The translations under genes were made by a program, and so were the position numbers. Shown here piece after piece: positions 52,240-59,621 of a DNA stretch of 64,000 nucleotides. How positions within the stretch are numbered: the first letter of the stretch is position 1; each line of letters begins with the position of its first letter. The stretch comes from Salibacterium halotolerans (GTDB lineage: Bacteria; Bacillota; Bacilli; Bacillales; Marinococcaceae). The stretch lies in assembly GCF_900115625.1 (NCBI RefSeq), contig NZ_FOXD01000008.1:84372-148371 (forward strand). Reading direction: 5' to 3'. Below the pieces are notes generated by a model. That model was not told where the DNA came from, did no database searches, and worked only from the letters and a program-made list of their open reading frames with translations.

Positions 52240-52425
52240 TAAAAGCCATCGATGACCTGGACGATGCGGTTATTGTTTATGTGGAGAACTAGTGCAATAC
52301 AATTTCCTGCAAAATCCTGGGGTATCAATCTCCCAATAACCGGTATGAACAGGAAACGAGCATTGTTATATAATTATAATTAATGGTTGTAGTGGTTGTT
52401 GCATTTATTATTGCAATGCAAACTC
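52240..52425 (+). pseudogene. IS30-type relic, 3' end only
   Basis: Matches the end of the IS30 relic at 48390-48590 in the same orientation (CCATCGATGACCTGGACGAT, then ATCCTGGGGTATCAATCTCC) with a terminal TTGCATT-N7-GCAATGCAA. Only the last ~120 codons' worth remain. The rest of 52430-52652 contains a CCGCATGCGG palindrome and a leader for the next gene; no other feature is supported. Confidence 0.7.
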
Positions 52426-52652
52426 CTTATTTTGTGCAACAGCACCCGCATGCGGGAGGAGGCAGCGGGGAGGGGAGAACGGAACGTATAGAAAGAAGCG
52501 GCATAGCATGCTTGTGAGGCAGCGGTGCGTTATACTGTATAAAGAGATCTCCCTGGTACGATCATCAACCACATTTCAAAATTTTTTTGGAAAAAATGGG
52601 GGAGACAAAAGAGAGTACGACTCTGAAGATACAGGAAAAGCGGGGTTAACTA

Positions 52653-53405
52653 ATGATTGCGAAGACAGAAGAGGATTTTAACGGATTGAAAGAAATCGGC
52701 CGCATCTGCGGAAAAATCCGGGATGAATTGGTTTCGCGGACCAAGCCCGGCGTGACGACGAAAGAACTGGATGACACAGCCGGGGTGATGTTTGAGAAAG
52801 AAGGAGCGTTGTCGGCGCCGAAAGACGAATACGATTTTCCCGGGTACGGGTGCATCAGTGTGAACGAAGAAGTGGCGCACGGCATCCCGGCCGAACGCGT
52901 GATTCAGGAAGGCGATCTCGTGAATGTCGATATTTCAGGCTCAAAAAACGGGTATTTCGCGGACACCGGCGTTTCGTTTGTCGTCGGGGACGGGGAAGAG
53001 ATGCTGCAGAGATTATGTGACACGGCCCGTGAAGCTTTTGACGCAGGACTGGAGAAGGCCAACCCCGGTTCGAAAAAAAGCGGGCTTGGAAGAATGGTGA
53101 ACAAAACGGCACGGCAGCAGGGCTTCAGCGTTATTAAAAATCTGACGGGGCACGGGGTCGGACGCTCGATTCACGAGGAACCGGAGCATATTTTTAACTT
53201 TTTCTCGCGCTGGGATGACGAACTGTTAACGGACGGCATGGTTCTCGCGTTTGAGCCCTTTATCTCCACCGATGAAGAAGAAGTGTATCAATCAGACGAC
53301 GGCTGGACGCTGTTAACGAATGGAAGCTTTGTGGCGCAGTACGAACATACCATCATTCTGACAAAAGAAGGTCCCGTTATTACGACGTTGCAGGAAGGCC
53401 GGTAA
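52653..53405 (+). CDS. map: Type I methionine aminopeptidase
   Basis: 250 residues with the complete pita-bread metal site: D in VNVDISGS, D in FADTGVSF, H in GHGVGRSIH, E in AFEPF and E in YEHTI. It removes the initiator methionine from new proteins in the cytoplasm. It resembles the second, non-essential Map of Bacillus (YflG type) rather than the one in the ribosomal operon, judging by its isolated position. ATG 52653 follows GCGGGG; ends at a bidirectional terminator. Confidence 0.88.
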   Translation: MIAKTEEDFNGLKEIGRICGKIRDELVSRTKPGVTTKELDDTAGVMFEKEGALSAPKDEYDFPGYGCISVNEEVAHGIPAERVIQEGDLVNVDISGSKNGYFADTGVSFVVGDGEEMLQRLCDTAREAFDAGLEKANPGSKKSGLGRMVNKTARQQGFSVIKNLTGHGVGRSIHEEPEHIFNFFSRWDDELLTDGMVLAFEPFISTDEEEVYQSDDGWTLLTNGSFVAQYEHTIILTKEGPVITTLQEGR

Positions 53406-53409
53406 CAAA

Positions 53410-53459
53410 AACAAAGCCCCATTACCACTGTAAACAGCCGGGATGGGGCTTTGTTTTTT
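53410..53459. terminator. Bidirectional terminator between map and the DUF819 gene
   Basis: AACAAAGCCCCAT and ATGGGGCTTTGTT form a 13-bp stem with a 20-base loop, followed by TTTTT. Confidence 0.8.
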
Positions 53460-53494
53460 ACCATATGCTGTGAAAAAAGCGGCGGCAGATCGGC

Positions 53495-54697
53495 TTATCC
53501 GCCCGCAACCATGCGTGCCAGCTGACCGCAAATCAGGGCGGCGTAGGTTCCGACAATGTTACCTAATATCCCCATCAACAGTCCAACAGGCGCCAGCGCG
53601 GGCTGGAATACCGATGCGACAATCGGGGCGGAACTGGTTCCCCCGATATTGCCCTGGGATCCGACCGCGACGAAAAATAGCGGCGCTTTCAGCAGTTTTG
53701 CCGCACTAAAGATACAAAGGATATGAATGGCGAGCCAGACCACTCCCATCAGGATGAACTGGGGAGACTGCACGATGTCTGTTAAATTCGCCTGCGCGCC
53801 GATACCGGTTAAGAACAAATAGATGCCGAGATAACCGATTTTACTGGCGCCGTAGTATTCCAGATTTCTTACTTTCGTAAACGACAAGGCAATGCCTACA
53901 GCGGTAATGATAATAAACGACCAGGTGGACGTGCTCATAATATCGCTTTTTGGAATGAAGTCCATGCCGGCGAACACGCGGATAATATAAGAACCTGCCA
54001 TGCCGACAGCTAAAATCGCAAACAGCTGCGGCAGCTGCAGCGGCTTAACATTTCGCTGCATTTCTGTTGCAATATCTTCATTCACCCGTTTGATCGTCGA
54101 ATTGTCCGCCCCGTTCCACGAGTTGAACTTATCCTGAAAACTGGATAAGGCAATCATGACACCCATCCAGCTGATGCCGACCAAGGTGTCTGTCAAAATA
54201 ACCGGGCTTTTAATATCATCCGGTATCTCAAAGGCTTCCATCATGGCGCCCATATTCGCTGAACCGCCGATCCAGCTTCCGGCAAGGGACCCTACCCCGC
54301 GCCAGGCGTCTTCCGGCAGAATGCCCTGAAATAGAGCATAGGCAATCGGTCCGCCGATAACAACCCCGACCGTCCCGGCCAGGAATAAAATAATAGCCTT
54401 ACCACCAAGCTTCAACGTAGCCGGAACGTTCGCGGAAATCATTAATAGTAACAGTCCCGCCGGAAGAATATACGTACTGAGAAAGCTGTACAAATCCGAA
54501 CTTTGCGGAATGATACCAAACGTCGTAGAAATCATCGGTAAAAAATACATCCAGATTAAAGGAGGAGCATATCGGAAAAGCTTATTCAAAAATCTATTAT
54601 CTATCGTAGATAGCATAAATAAAATACCGACAATTGCGATTAAGTAGGCGAAAACGGACATGGGATCCTGTATTAACGCCGCATCGTTACCCGTCAT
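53495..54697 (-). CDS. DUF819 family membrane protein (YjcL-like)
   Basis: 400 residues with about ten to twelve hydrophobic helices. The internal similarity of the two halves and motifs such as GGSANMGAMMEAFEI and GSQGNIGGTSSAPIVASVF are those of DUF819, a group of putative carboxylate or keto-acid transporters in Bacillus. ATG 54697 is chosen over GTG 54706 as AGAGGTG lies before it. It is a single-gene unit on the minus strand. Confidence 0.85.
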   Translation of the reverse strand: MTGNDAALIQDPMSVFAYLIAIVGILFMLSTIDNRFLNKLFRYAPPLIWMYFLPMISTTFGIIPQSSDLYSFLSTYILPAGLLLLMISANVPATLKLGGKAIILFLAGTVGVVIGGPIAYALFQGILPEDAWRGVGSLAGSWIGGSANMGAMMEAFEIPDDIKSPVILTDTLVGISWMGVMIALSSFQDKFNSWNGADNSTIKRVNEDIATEMQRNVKPLQLPQLFAILAVGMAGSYIIRVFAGMDFIPKSDIMSTSTWSFIIITAVGIALSFTKVRNLEYYGASKIGYLGIYLFLTGIGAQANLTDIVQSPQFILMGVVWLAIHILCIFSAAKLLKAPLFFVAVGSQGNIGGTSSAPIVASVFQPALAPVGLLMGILGNIVGTYAALICGQLARMVAGG

Positions 54698-54919
54698 GTG
54701 AAACACCTCTTGCTGTTCATTGGAAATTTTCAGTCAATTATTTACTGAGGACCAAGCTATTTTATCACTCCACCACAAAATTTCAAGCGAAATGTATTGG
54801 GAATGAATGGCACATGTGTCTTTCTTCCCCGAATCCTTTCTTTTCAACATAGATATTGAATTTCCAGCCGCCTGCTGAAATAATGAATATGGAATCCGTA
54901 TGGAAAAGGAAGGATTGGT

Positions 54920-55258
54920 ATGAGTTGGAGCCTGCTTATCACGATAGTTCCGGTTGTCCATCAGACACTGGCCCGGGCCGTAGTGGGGAAAGATAGAGAA
55001 AGCGTCAGTGACACAAACGGAAAAACTATCTATTATACGGGCATTACCGTACTGGTGATTACGAGCTTATTTGTCTTTGCTGCTATGGAAGCTAAAGCAG
55101 ATATAGCATTCTGGACGCTTCTTATGATCAGCGTTATGCTGTACCAGGCATTGATGGAGCGGTTGTATCTTCCGGACCCGAGGTATTACATCGTAACGCT
55201 TTTGACCCTGGCTGCTGCGCTTGTGTACGTTCTGTTTTTTCGTTCTGTAGTTGTTTAA
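54920..55258 (+). CDS. Small membrane protein, DUF4181-like
   Basis: 112 residues with three to four hydrophobic segments and a YQALMERLYLPDPRYYIVTL motif that resembles the AFMEWKY-NPKQYI region of DUF4181. It is paralogous to the frameshifted gene at 56604 (both have YQ-x-MEQ/R and ARY or PRY before the last helix). A GGAAAGGAAGG site precedes the ATG. Function unknown; it could form part of an operon with the next small gene 18 bp downstream. Confidence 0.6.
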   Translation: MSWSLLITIVPVVHQTLARAVVGKDRESVSDTNGKTIYYTGITVLVITSLFVFAAMEAKADIAFWTLLMISVMLYQALMERLYLPDPRYYIVTLLTLAAALVYVLFFRSVVV

Positions 55259-55276
55259 AAGGAGGGACGGGGTATT

Positions 55277-55492
55277 ATGTTCAATGTGATCATTACGATT
55301 GTTGTCATTCTTGCCATTACCGGCTCCATCGCCGCCTGGATTAACACAAGGATTATTATTGAAGAGATTGGTATTATCAAAAAAGAACTGGGCATCCCGG
55401 AAAGGCCCAGGGACCACTATGGTGACGTATTCGACAGTGATACCCCGCACCGGAATGATACGGAAAAGAACCAGGAAGATACCCGGCAATAA
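55277..55492 (+). CDS. Single-TM small protein
   Basis: 71 residues: a hydrophobic N-terminal helix (IITIVVILAITGSIAAWI), then a charged tail rich in Asp, Glu, Arg and His (RPRDHYGDVFDSDTPHRND). Strong AAAAGGAGGGACGG before the ATG. It is co-oriented and closely spaced with the DUF4181-like gene. No family is recognised. Confidence 0.6.
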   Translation: MFNVIITIVVILAITGSIAAWINTRIIIEEIGIIKKELGIPERPRDHYGDVFDSDTPHRNDTEKNQEDTRQ

Positions 55493-55572
55493 AGCACCGG
55501 ATTCTGTTTCTTTTCTTCCACAGCTTCTCCTTTTATAATAGAAAAAGAGAGAGAAGAAACGGGTGAACGGAC

Positions 55573-56586
55573 ATGAGAGACATGAAAATCATCAATCCTG
55601 CTGCCGGCGCCGCGGTGATGGCGTTGGGCATTTTTTTGTATGCGGCCGTGGACGCCTTTCCGCTGCTCGGCGTAAGGCTCGGCCCAGCGCTTGCGATTAT
55701 ATTTACGATCATCGCGGTCTACGTGTATACCGCGTTGACGCGGCAGTTTTTTCAGAAAGGATTTCTGCTTCCTTTTTTACATAATCCGGTGAATTCGTTT
55801 GTGATAGGGAGCTGGATCGCCGGGATGTCGGTCTGGTGCAACGTATTGATGAAGTATTATCCTGCAGCGGCACCCGTGATTCGGACGACCGCTCTGATAA
55901 ACACTGTATTCTGGGTGCTGTTTGTTGGATGGAGTCTCTACAATTTCTACCGCTTGGTGAAACAACCGGGTCGTCATGAAGTGCACGGCGTGATTCTGCT
56001 GTCGACGGTGGCGGCGCAGTCCATCGTGGTCGTCTGGTCGGACCTGTTCTCGTTTATTCCGGAAACGGCGGCTGCCGTGGTGATTGGGACGGGCCTTTTC
56101 TTTTACGGCACCGGGATCGCGCTTCTTGTCTTCCGGTACGCGAAAGAAAAAGAATGGACGCTCACTGACGATTGGACGAACACGAACTGCATTATTCACG
56201 GGGCGCTCTCGATTACAGGGCTGGCCCTCGTTTCCTCCGGTTTTCTGTCGGCTGCCTGGATCATGGGATTCTGGGTGCTCGTGTTTGTGCTGCTGCTTCT
56301 CGTGGAGGCACTCGAAGGAGTGCGGGCGGTCCAGCGCGTCCGACGGTACGGCTGGAAAGAGGGAATCTTTACGTACAACACGAGCCAATGGTCCCGCAAT
56401 TTTACGTTCGGCATGTTTTACGCGTTTTCGATGACAATGCATGAAAACCCGCACTACATGAACGCGATGTACGACTTTCACGAGGCGTTCCTGGCGGTGT
56501 GGGCCTGGATCGTACTGACGGCGCTTGTCGGAGAAATCACCGTATTTGCCGCTTCGAAATGGCGCGTATGGCGGACAGTTTCTTGA
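55573..56586 (+). CDS. Ten-TM membrane protein, possible TDT/TehA-like transporter
   Basis: 337 residues with about ten evenly spaced hydrophobic helices. The loop NPVNSFVIGSWIAGMS and the general layout of paired hairpins resemble the tellurite-resistance/dicarboxylate transporter (TDT, SLAC1-like) family, but sequence identity looks low. It has no nucleotide-binding site. The last helix is followed by a basic tail (SKWRVWRTVS). The next gene, a frameshifted DUF4181-like one, lies 17 bp downstream, so the two are probably one transcript. Confidence 0.55.
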   Translation: MRDMKIINPAAGAAVMALGIFLYAAVDAFPLLGVRLGPALAIIFTIIAVYVYTALTRQFFQKGFLLPFLHNPVNSFVIGSWIAGMSVWCNVLMKYYPAAAPVIRTTALINTVFWVLFVGWSLYNFYRLVKQPGRHEVHGVILLSTVAAQSIVVVWSDLFSFIPETAAAVVIGTGLFFYGTGIALLVFRYAKEKEWTLTDDWTNTNCIIHGALSITGLALVSSGFLSAAWIMGFWVLVFVLLLLVEALEGVRAVQRVRRYGWKEGIFTYNTSQWSRNFTFGMFYAFSMTMHENPHYMNAMYDFHEAFLAVWAWIVLTALVGEITVFAASKWRVWRTVS

Positions 56587-56603
56587 GAGCGGAGGAATGA
56601 CAA

Positions 56604-56946
56604 ATGCGAATAACGGTGGTCCTCGTCGTAATGGCCCTCGTGTATGAAGCACTCGGCCGGATGATCATTGGAAAAGAAAGAAGAAAAATAAAAGATACCA
56701 CGGGGAAAAAGGTTTATCTGATAGGAATTAGCATTATGGCAGCCGGCGGGCTTTGTGATTATTTTCACTGTCCTGCCATCTGAGCCAGGCAGGGAAACCC
56801 CGGGATTCTGGACAGGATGTCTGACCGTGCTGCTTCTCTATCAGGTTGTGATGGAGCAGGTTTTTCTCCGGGATGCAAGATACCCCGTGACAACTTTTTT
56901 GACGCTGGCATTGGGATTGGTATGTATCTTGATTTTTGTGTTGTGA
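56604..56946 (+). pseudogene. Frameshifted DUF4181-like membrane protein
   Basis: Frame 1 reads MRITVVLVVMALVYEALGRM and stops soon after KVYLIGISIMAAGG. From about 56745 a second frame carries on with GFVIIFTVLPSE, LLLYQVVMEQVF and the last helix. Joined, they match the intact protein at 54920 over the whole length. The shift falls at a GGCGGGC run, a likely one-base indel. It is either a real pseudogene or a sequencing error. Confidence 0.65.
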
Positions 56947-57105
56947 AGGAATCAAAAAAGCGGGATGCAGAGACTCCGGCAGATCAGAGTGCTCTCTTAA
57001 ATTATGTATAGTTTGTAAAAAAAGATTAATATTCTATTAACTCTATTGCAGGAAATAAACTCCTTTGATAGTATTTAATTGTAAAATATAAAGGAGGGAT
57101 TTGTT

Positions 57106-57696
57106 ATCTTTAAAACATTGTTCAGTAAGAGATTGGCCGTATCTTTTATGATCTTTGTCATGATGCTGTCCGTTTTGACTCCTGCTGTGTCAGCTGCACA
57201 AAATGCATCCACGGATTATTCAAAAGAAGAAATTGTTTCAATGAGTCTTGAAACCAACTACTCTGGTTTTGAATTCAATGTGGACAAGGCAATTTCTTTA
57301 GGTATGAGTAAAGAAGATGCACTTGAAGCTGAAAAATCGTTTGACGAATTAAATTCACACATTCAAGCTGAAAAAGAATCTCCACAAATTGAGCCTAGAA
57401 GTAAAGCTAGTATAGCAATTAAACAAGCCGTTGACTATATGAAAAAAAATAAAGAAAAAATTGAAGATGGTATTAAAGCAGGAATTGACAAAATACCATT
57501 TATTAAACAAAAAGTTAAAGAAAAATGGAAAGAAGCAGTCTCAATTGTCGCTATTACAGAAGCAATGTCTCACTATGTTGGGTTTGCAGAAAGTGTTGAA
57601 GCAGCTATTGCTGGAGCAATAACTGATACAACACCGATTCCAGAGTCTGCAGCAAATATAATTGCAAAAACCGTTACCTTCTTATTACCAATTTGA
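57106..57696 (+). CDS. Secreted helical protein with a hydrophobic C-terminus (bacteriocin-like)
   Basis: About 197 residues: a signal peptide (LAVSFMIFVMMLSVLTPAVSAA), a polar helical part (DYSKEEIVSMSLETNYSG, and a Lys-rich segment MKKNKEKIEDGIKAGIDK), then an amphipathic to hydrophobic end (VEAAIAGAITDTTPIPESAA, then NIIAKTVTFLLPI). Its best-spaced in-frame start is ATC at 57106, 7 bases after AGGAGGG; the first standard codon, TTG 57118, is 19 bases from that site. It is followed by an attenuator-like hairpin and two small membrane genes. The layout resembles a bacteriocin with immunity proteins; that role is inference. Confidence 0.6.
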   Translation: MFKTLFSKRLAVSFMIFVMMLSVLTPAVSAAQNASTDYSKEEIVSMSLETNYSGFEFNVDKAISLGMSKEDALEAEKSFDELNSHIQAEKESPQIEPRSKASIAIKQAVDYMKKNKEKIEDGIKAGIDKIPFIKQKVKEKWKEAVSIVAITEAMSHYVGFAESVEAAIAGAITDTTPIPESAANIIAKTVTFLLPI

Positions 57697-57702
57697 TAAA
57701 AT

Positions 57703-57733
57703 TTAAGTTGGCGGTTTTAAACCGTCAACTTAA
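57703..57733 (+). terminator. Attenuator-like hairpin after the secreted-protein gene
   Basis: TTAAGTTG-G-CGGTTT and AAACCG-T-CAACTTAA form a 15-bp stem with one mismatch and almost no loop. No strong T-run follows, and the next gene starts only 20 bases later. It could protect the upstream mRNA or limit read-through into the membrane-protein genes. Confidence 0.6.
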
Positions 57734-57752
57734 TGTATATAGGGGTATATTT

Positions 57753-57989
57753 ATGCTACTTTTTCTATGGTTGTTCATAACGGAAGTTATTTTAGGTTAT
57801 GTTGCTTTGTATACTGTTATTGATCAACAGCAGACTTATGGAGCCATTGCAATAAATATCGTTCTCTTGGGCTGGGCTGTACGATTAGCCTATACATCAT
57901 ATAATAAAAAAGAACAAAAGGATATGGTATTGTTCATTGCATTGGCAGTTTTCATTTCAATAACAACCATTCTTATTTTAGATTTTTAA
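57753..57989 (+). CDS. Small membrane protein (possible immunity)
   Basis: 78 residues with two to three hydrophobic helices (FLWLFITEVILGYVALY, AIAINIVLLGWAVRLAY, MVLFIALAVFISITTILI). ATG 57753 has AGGGG 8 bases upstream; a TTG at 57693 overlaps the upstream stop but lies before the hairpin and has no ribosome site. Strictly co-oriented with the secreted-protein gene. No family is recognised. Confidence 0.6.
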   Translation: MLLFLWLFITEVILGYVALYTVIDQQQTYGAIAINIVLLGWAVRLAYTSYNKKEQKDMVLFIALAVFISITTILILDF

Positions 57990-58002
57990 GGTGTTGGAAA
58001 GA

Positions 58003-58161
58003 ATGATAAGACTTACAATAAACATCATAACGGTTATACTTGCAGCGATTGGCATGTACATATACTATACATCGTCCAACATACTTATTTATCTATACTT
58101 GTTTGGATTATACTATGCCAACGTGATGGCTAAGCATATATTTCTCGAGGATGAAGAATAA
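58003..58161 (+). CDS. Small two-TM membrane protein
   Basis: 52 residues, MIRLTINIITVILAAIGMYI, an aromatic second helix (ILIYLYLFGLYYA) and an acidic tail (FLEDEE). TTGGAAAG precedes the ATG. It follows the previous gene by 13 bp and closes the three-gene cluster. It was too short for routine ORF calls. Confidence 0.55.
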   Translation: MIRLTINIITVILAAIGMYIYYTSSNILIYLYLFGLYYANVMAKHIFLEDEE

Positions 58162-58214
58162 ATTATCGTTTTTGTCCCGTCGTTCTGAATCAAGGAACGA
58201 TGGAAAAGCGACAT

Positions 58215-58248
58215 AAAAAACGGGATGAGGGCTGGCTTCATCCCGTTT
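58215..58248. terminator. Bidirectional terminator
   Basis: AAACGGGATGA and TCATCCCGTTT form a perfect 11-bp stem with a 9-base loop, flanked by A and T runs. It ends both the membrane-protein cluster and the rsbR-like gene. Confidence 0.8.
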
Positions 58249-58253
58249 CTCGT

Positions 58254-59008
58254 TTATGACTCGTCGAAGGAAGCAGCGGCGAAGTAGGGTGCCAGCGCCT
58301 GCTGCAGATCTCCTTTTGTTTCCACTTTGGCTTCCAGATCAATCCCCATCTCGACCATCTTCCGTGCCGCTTCCGGACGGACGCCGGTGATGACCGGCCG
58401 GCTTCCCATAATGTGAATGCCGTCGATCAACCGGAGCAGCCGCTGCGCCACATCTGATTCCATATCGGCAATGCCGGAAAGATCTACAATCAGCGTCTTG
58501 ATGGCCTGATCGCCGATCTGCACCAGCACTTTTTCTTCAATCACATTCATCCGGTCCAAATCAAGCGTGCCGATAAGCGGCAGCACACACATCGACCCGC
58601 TGACCGGAATGAACGGCACCGACAGATTTTAGACGAGTTTTTCCAGCGCAAAAAATCCGACGCTTCCCGCACCTCCGGAGACAATTCTTCGTACCGCTCC
58701 AGAAAACGCCACAACGTGTGGCGGATCGCCTGCACCCATTCCAGTTTCAACGTCAGCGTCAACGAATACTTCGCCCACGCCTCGCCTTCCTGTTCGGAAA
58801 ACGTGATCAGTTCCTCTTCCTGCTGGATGATAATATAGCATACGAGGGTATGCGCGTTTGCAATCAGATCAATATTACCGATCCGCTGAATTTCCTTAAT
58901 CCTCTCCCGAACCGTCACCGCTTCCTGCAGCAGCTGTTCTTCAAATATATCCCGGTTTTCTTCCAGAAATTCCTTTATCGTCTGTCCTTGTTTATAAACA
59001 ACATCCAT
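58254..59008 (-). pseudogene. RsbR-type STAS-domain protein, frameshifted
   Basis: The N-terminal RsbR-like part (FLEENRDIFEEQLLQEAVTV, then LEWVQAIRHTLWRFLERYEE) runs in one frame to about 58630. The STAS domain (VPFIPVSGSMCVLPLIGTLD, LIVDLSGIADMESDVAQRLL, ITGVRPEAARKMVEMGID) continues in another. Together they make a normal-length stressosome subunit (N-terminal globin-like domain plus STAS). The shift near 58630 is either a mutation or a sequencing error. RsbR proteins set the threshold of the sigma-B stress response. The gene stands alone on the minus strand. Confidence 0.8.
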
Positions 59009-59200
59009 CTCCGTCACTCCAACGTAAGGATAATGGATTTCCGTGTTTAAGAGTATATAGGTTTGGGTGATCCCCCTCTTTTGTCATAGTTAAAACATCT
59101 TTTAAAAAGAATCGTCAGCAGTGAAGTGATCTGGTAAGATGTGTATGATGCCGATATTTACATAGTATTTGAAAAAAATGAAATCCCGGGAGTGGAAGAC

Positions 59201-59599
59201 ATGAAAAAAAATATTCACGTCGTTGGAGCGGTCATCGTAGAAGAAAACCAGATTCTATGCGCGCAACGTGGTGATTCGAAGTCCCTTCCATACAAATGGG
59301 AGTTTCCTGGTGGCAAAATTGAACAGGATGAAACACCACAGGAGGCGCTGCGCCGTGAAATAGACGAAGAAATGCAGTGCCGTATAGAGATTGGGGAACA
59401 AATTGAACATACGGTCTATGAATACGATTTTGGCGTTGTGCATTTGACGACCTTTTATTGCCACGTGCTTGATGGAACGCCGTCATTAACCGAACACGTC
59501 GCGATCCGCTGGTTAACGCCAGCTGACCTACACACGTTAGACTGGGCACCTGCCGACATTCCAGCTATTGAAAAAATTGCAGCAACATGTAACCGTTAA
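59201..59599 (+). CDS. NUDIX (MutT-like) hydrolase
   Basis: 132 residues. The Nudix box is GGKIEQDETPQEALRREIDEEM (G-x5-E-x7-REU-x-EE), preceded by VVGAVIVEENQILCAQRG. The FPGGKIE and RGDS features fit 8-oxo-dGTP or (d)NTP pyrophosphohydrolases of the MutT group. ATG 59201 follows CGGGAGTGGAAG; an in-frame start at 59141 has no such site. It is 22 bp upstream of the PLD-helicase gene on the same strand, a pairing that recurs in bacteria and suggests a joint role. Confidence 0.85.
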   Translation: MKKNIHVVGAVIVEENQILCAQRGDSKSLPYKWEFPGGKIEQDETPQEALRREIDEEMQCRIEIGEQIEHTVYEYDFGVVHLTTFYCHVLDGTPSLTEHVAIRWLTPADLHTLDWAPADIPAIEKIAATCNR

Positions 59600-59621
59600 T
59601 TTCACATAGGTGGTGCTTTTT

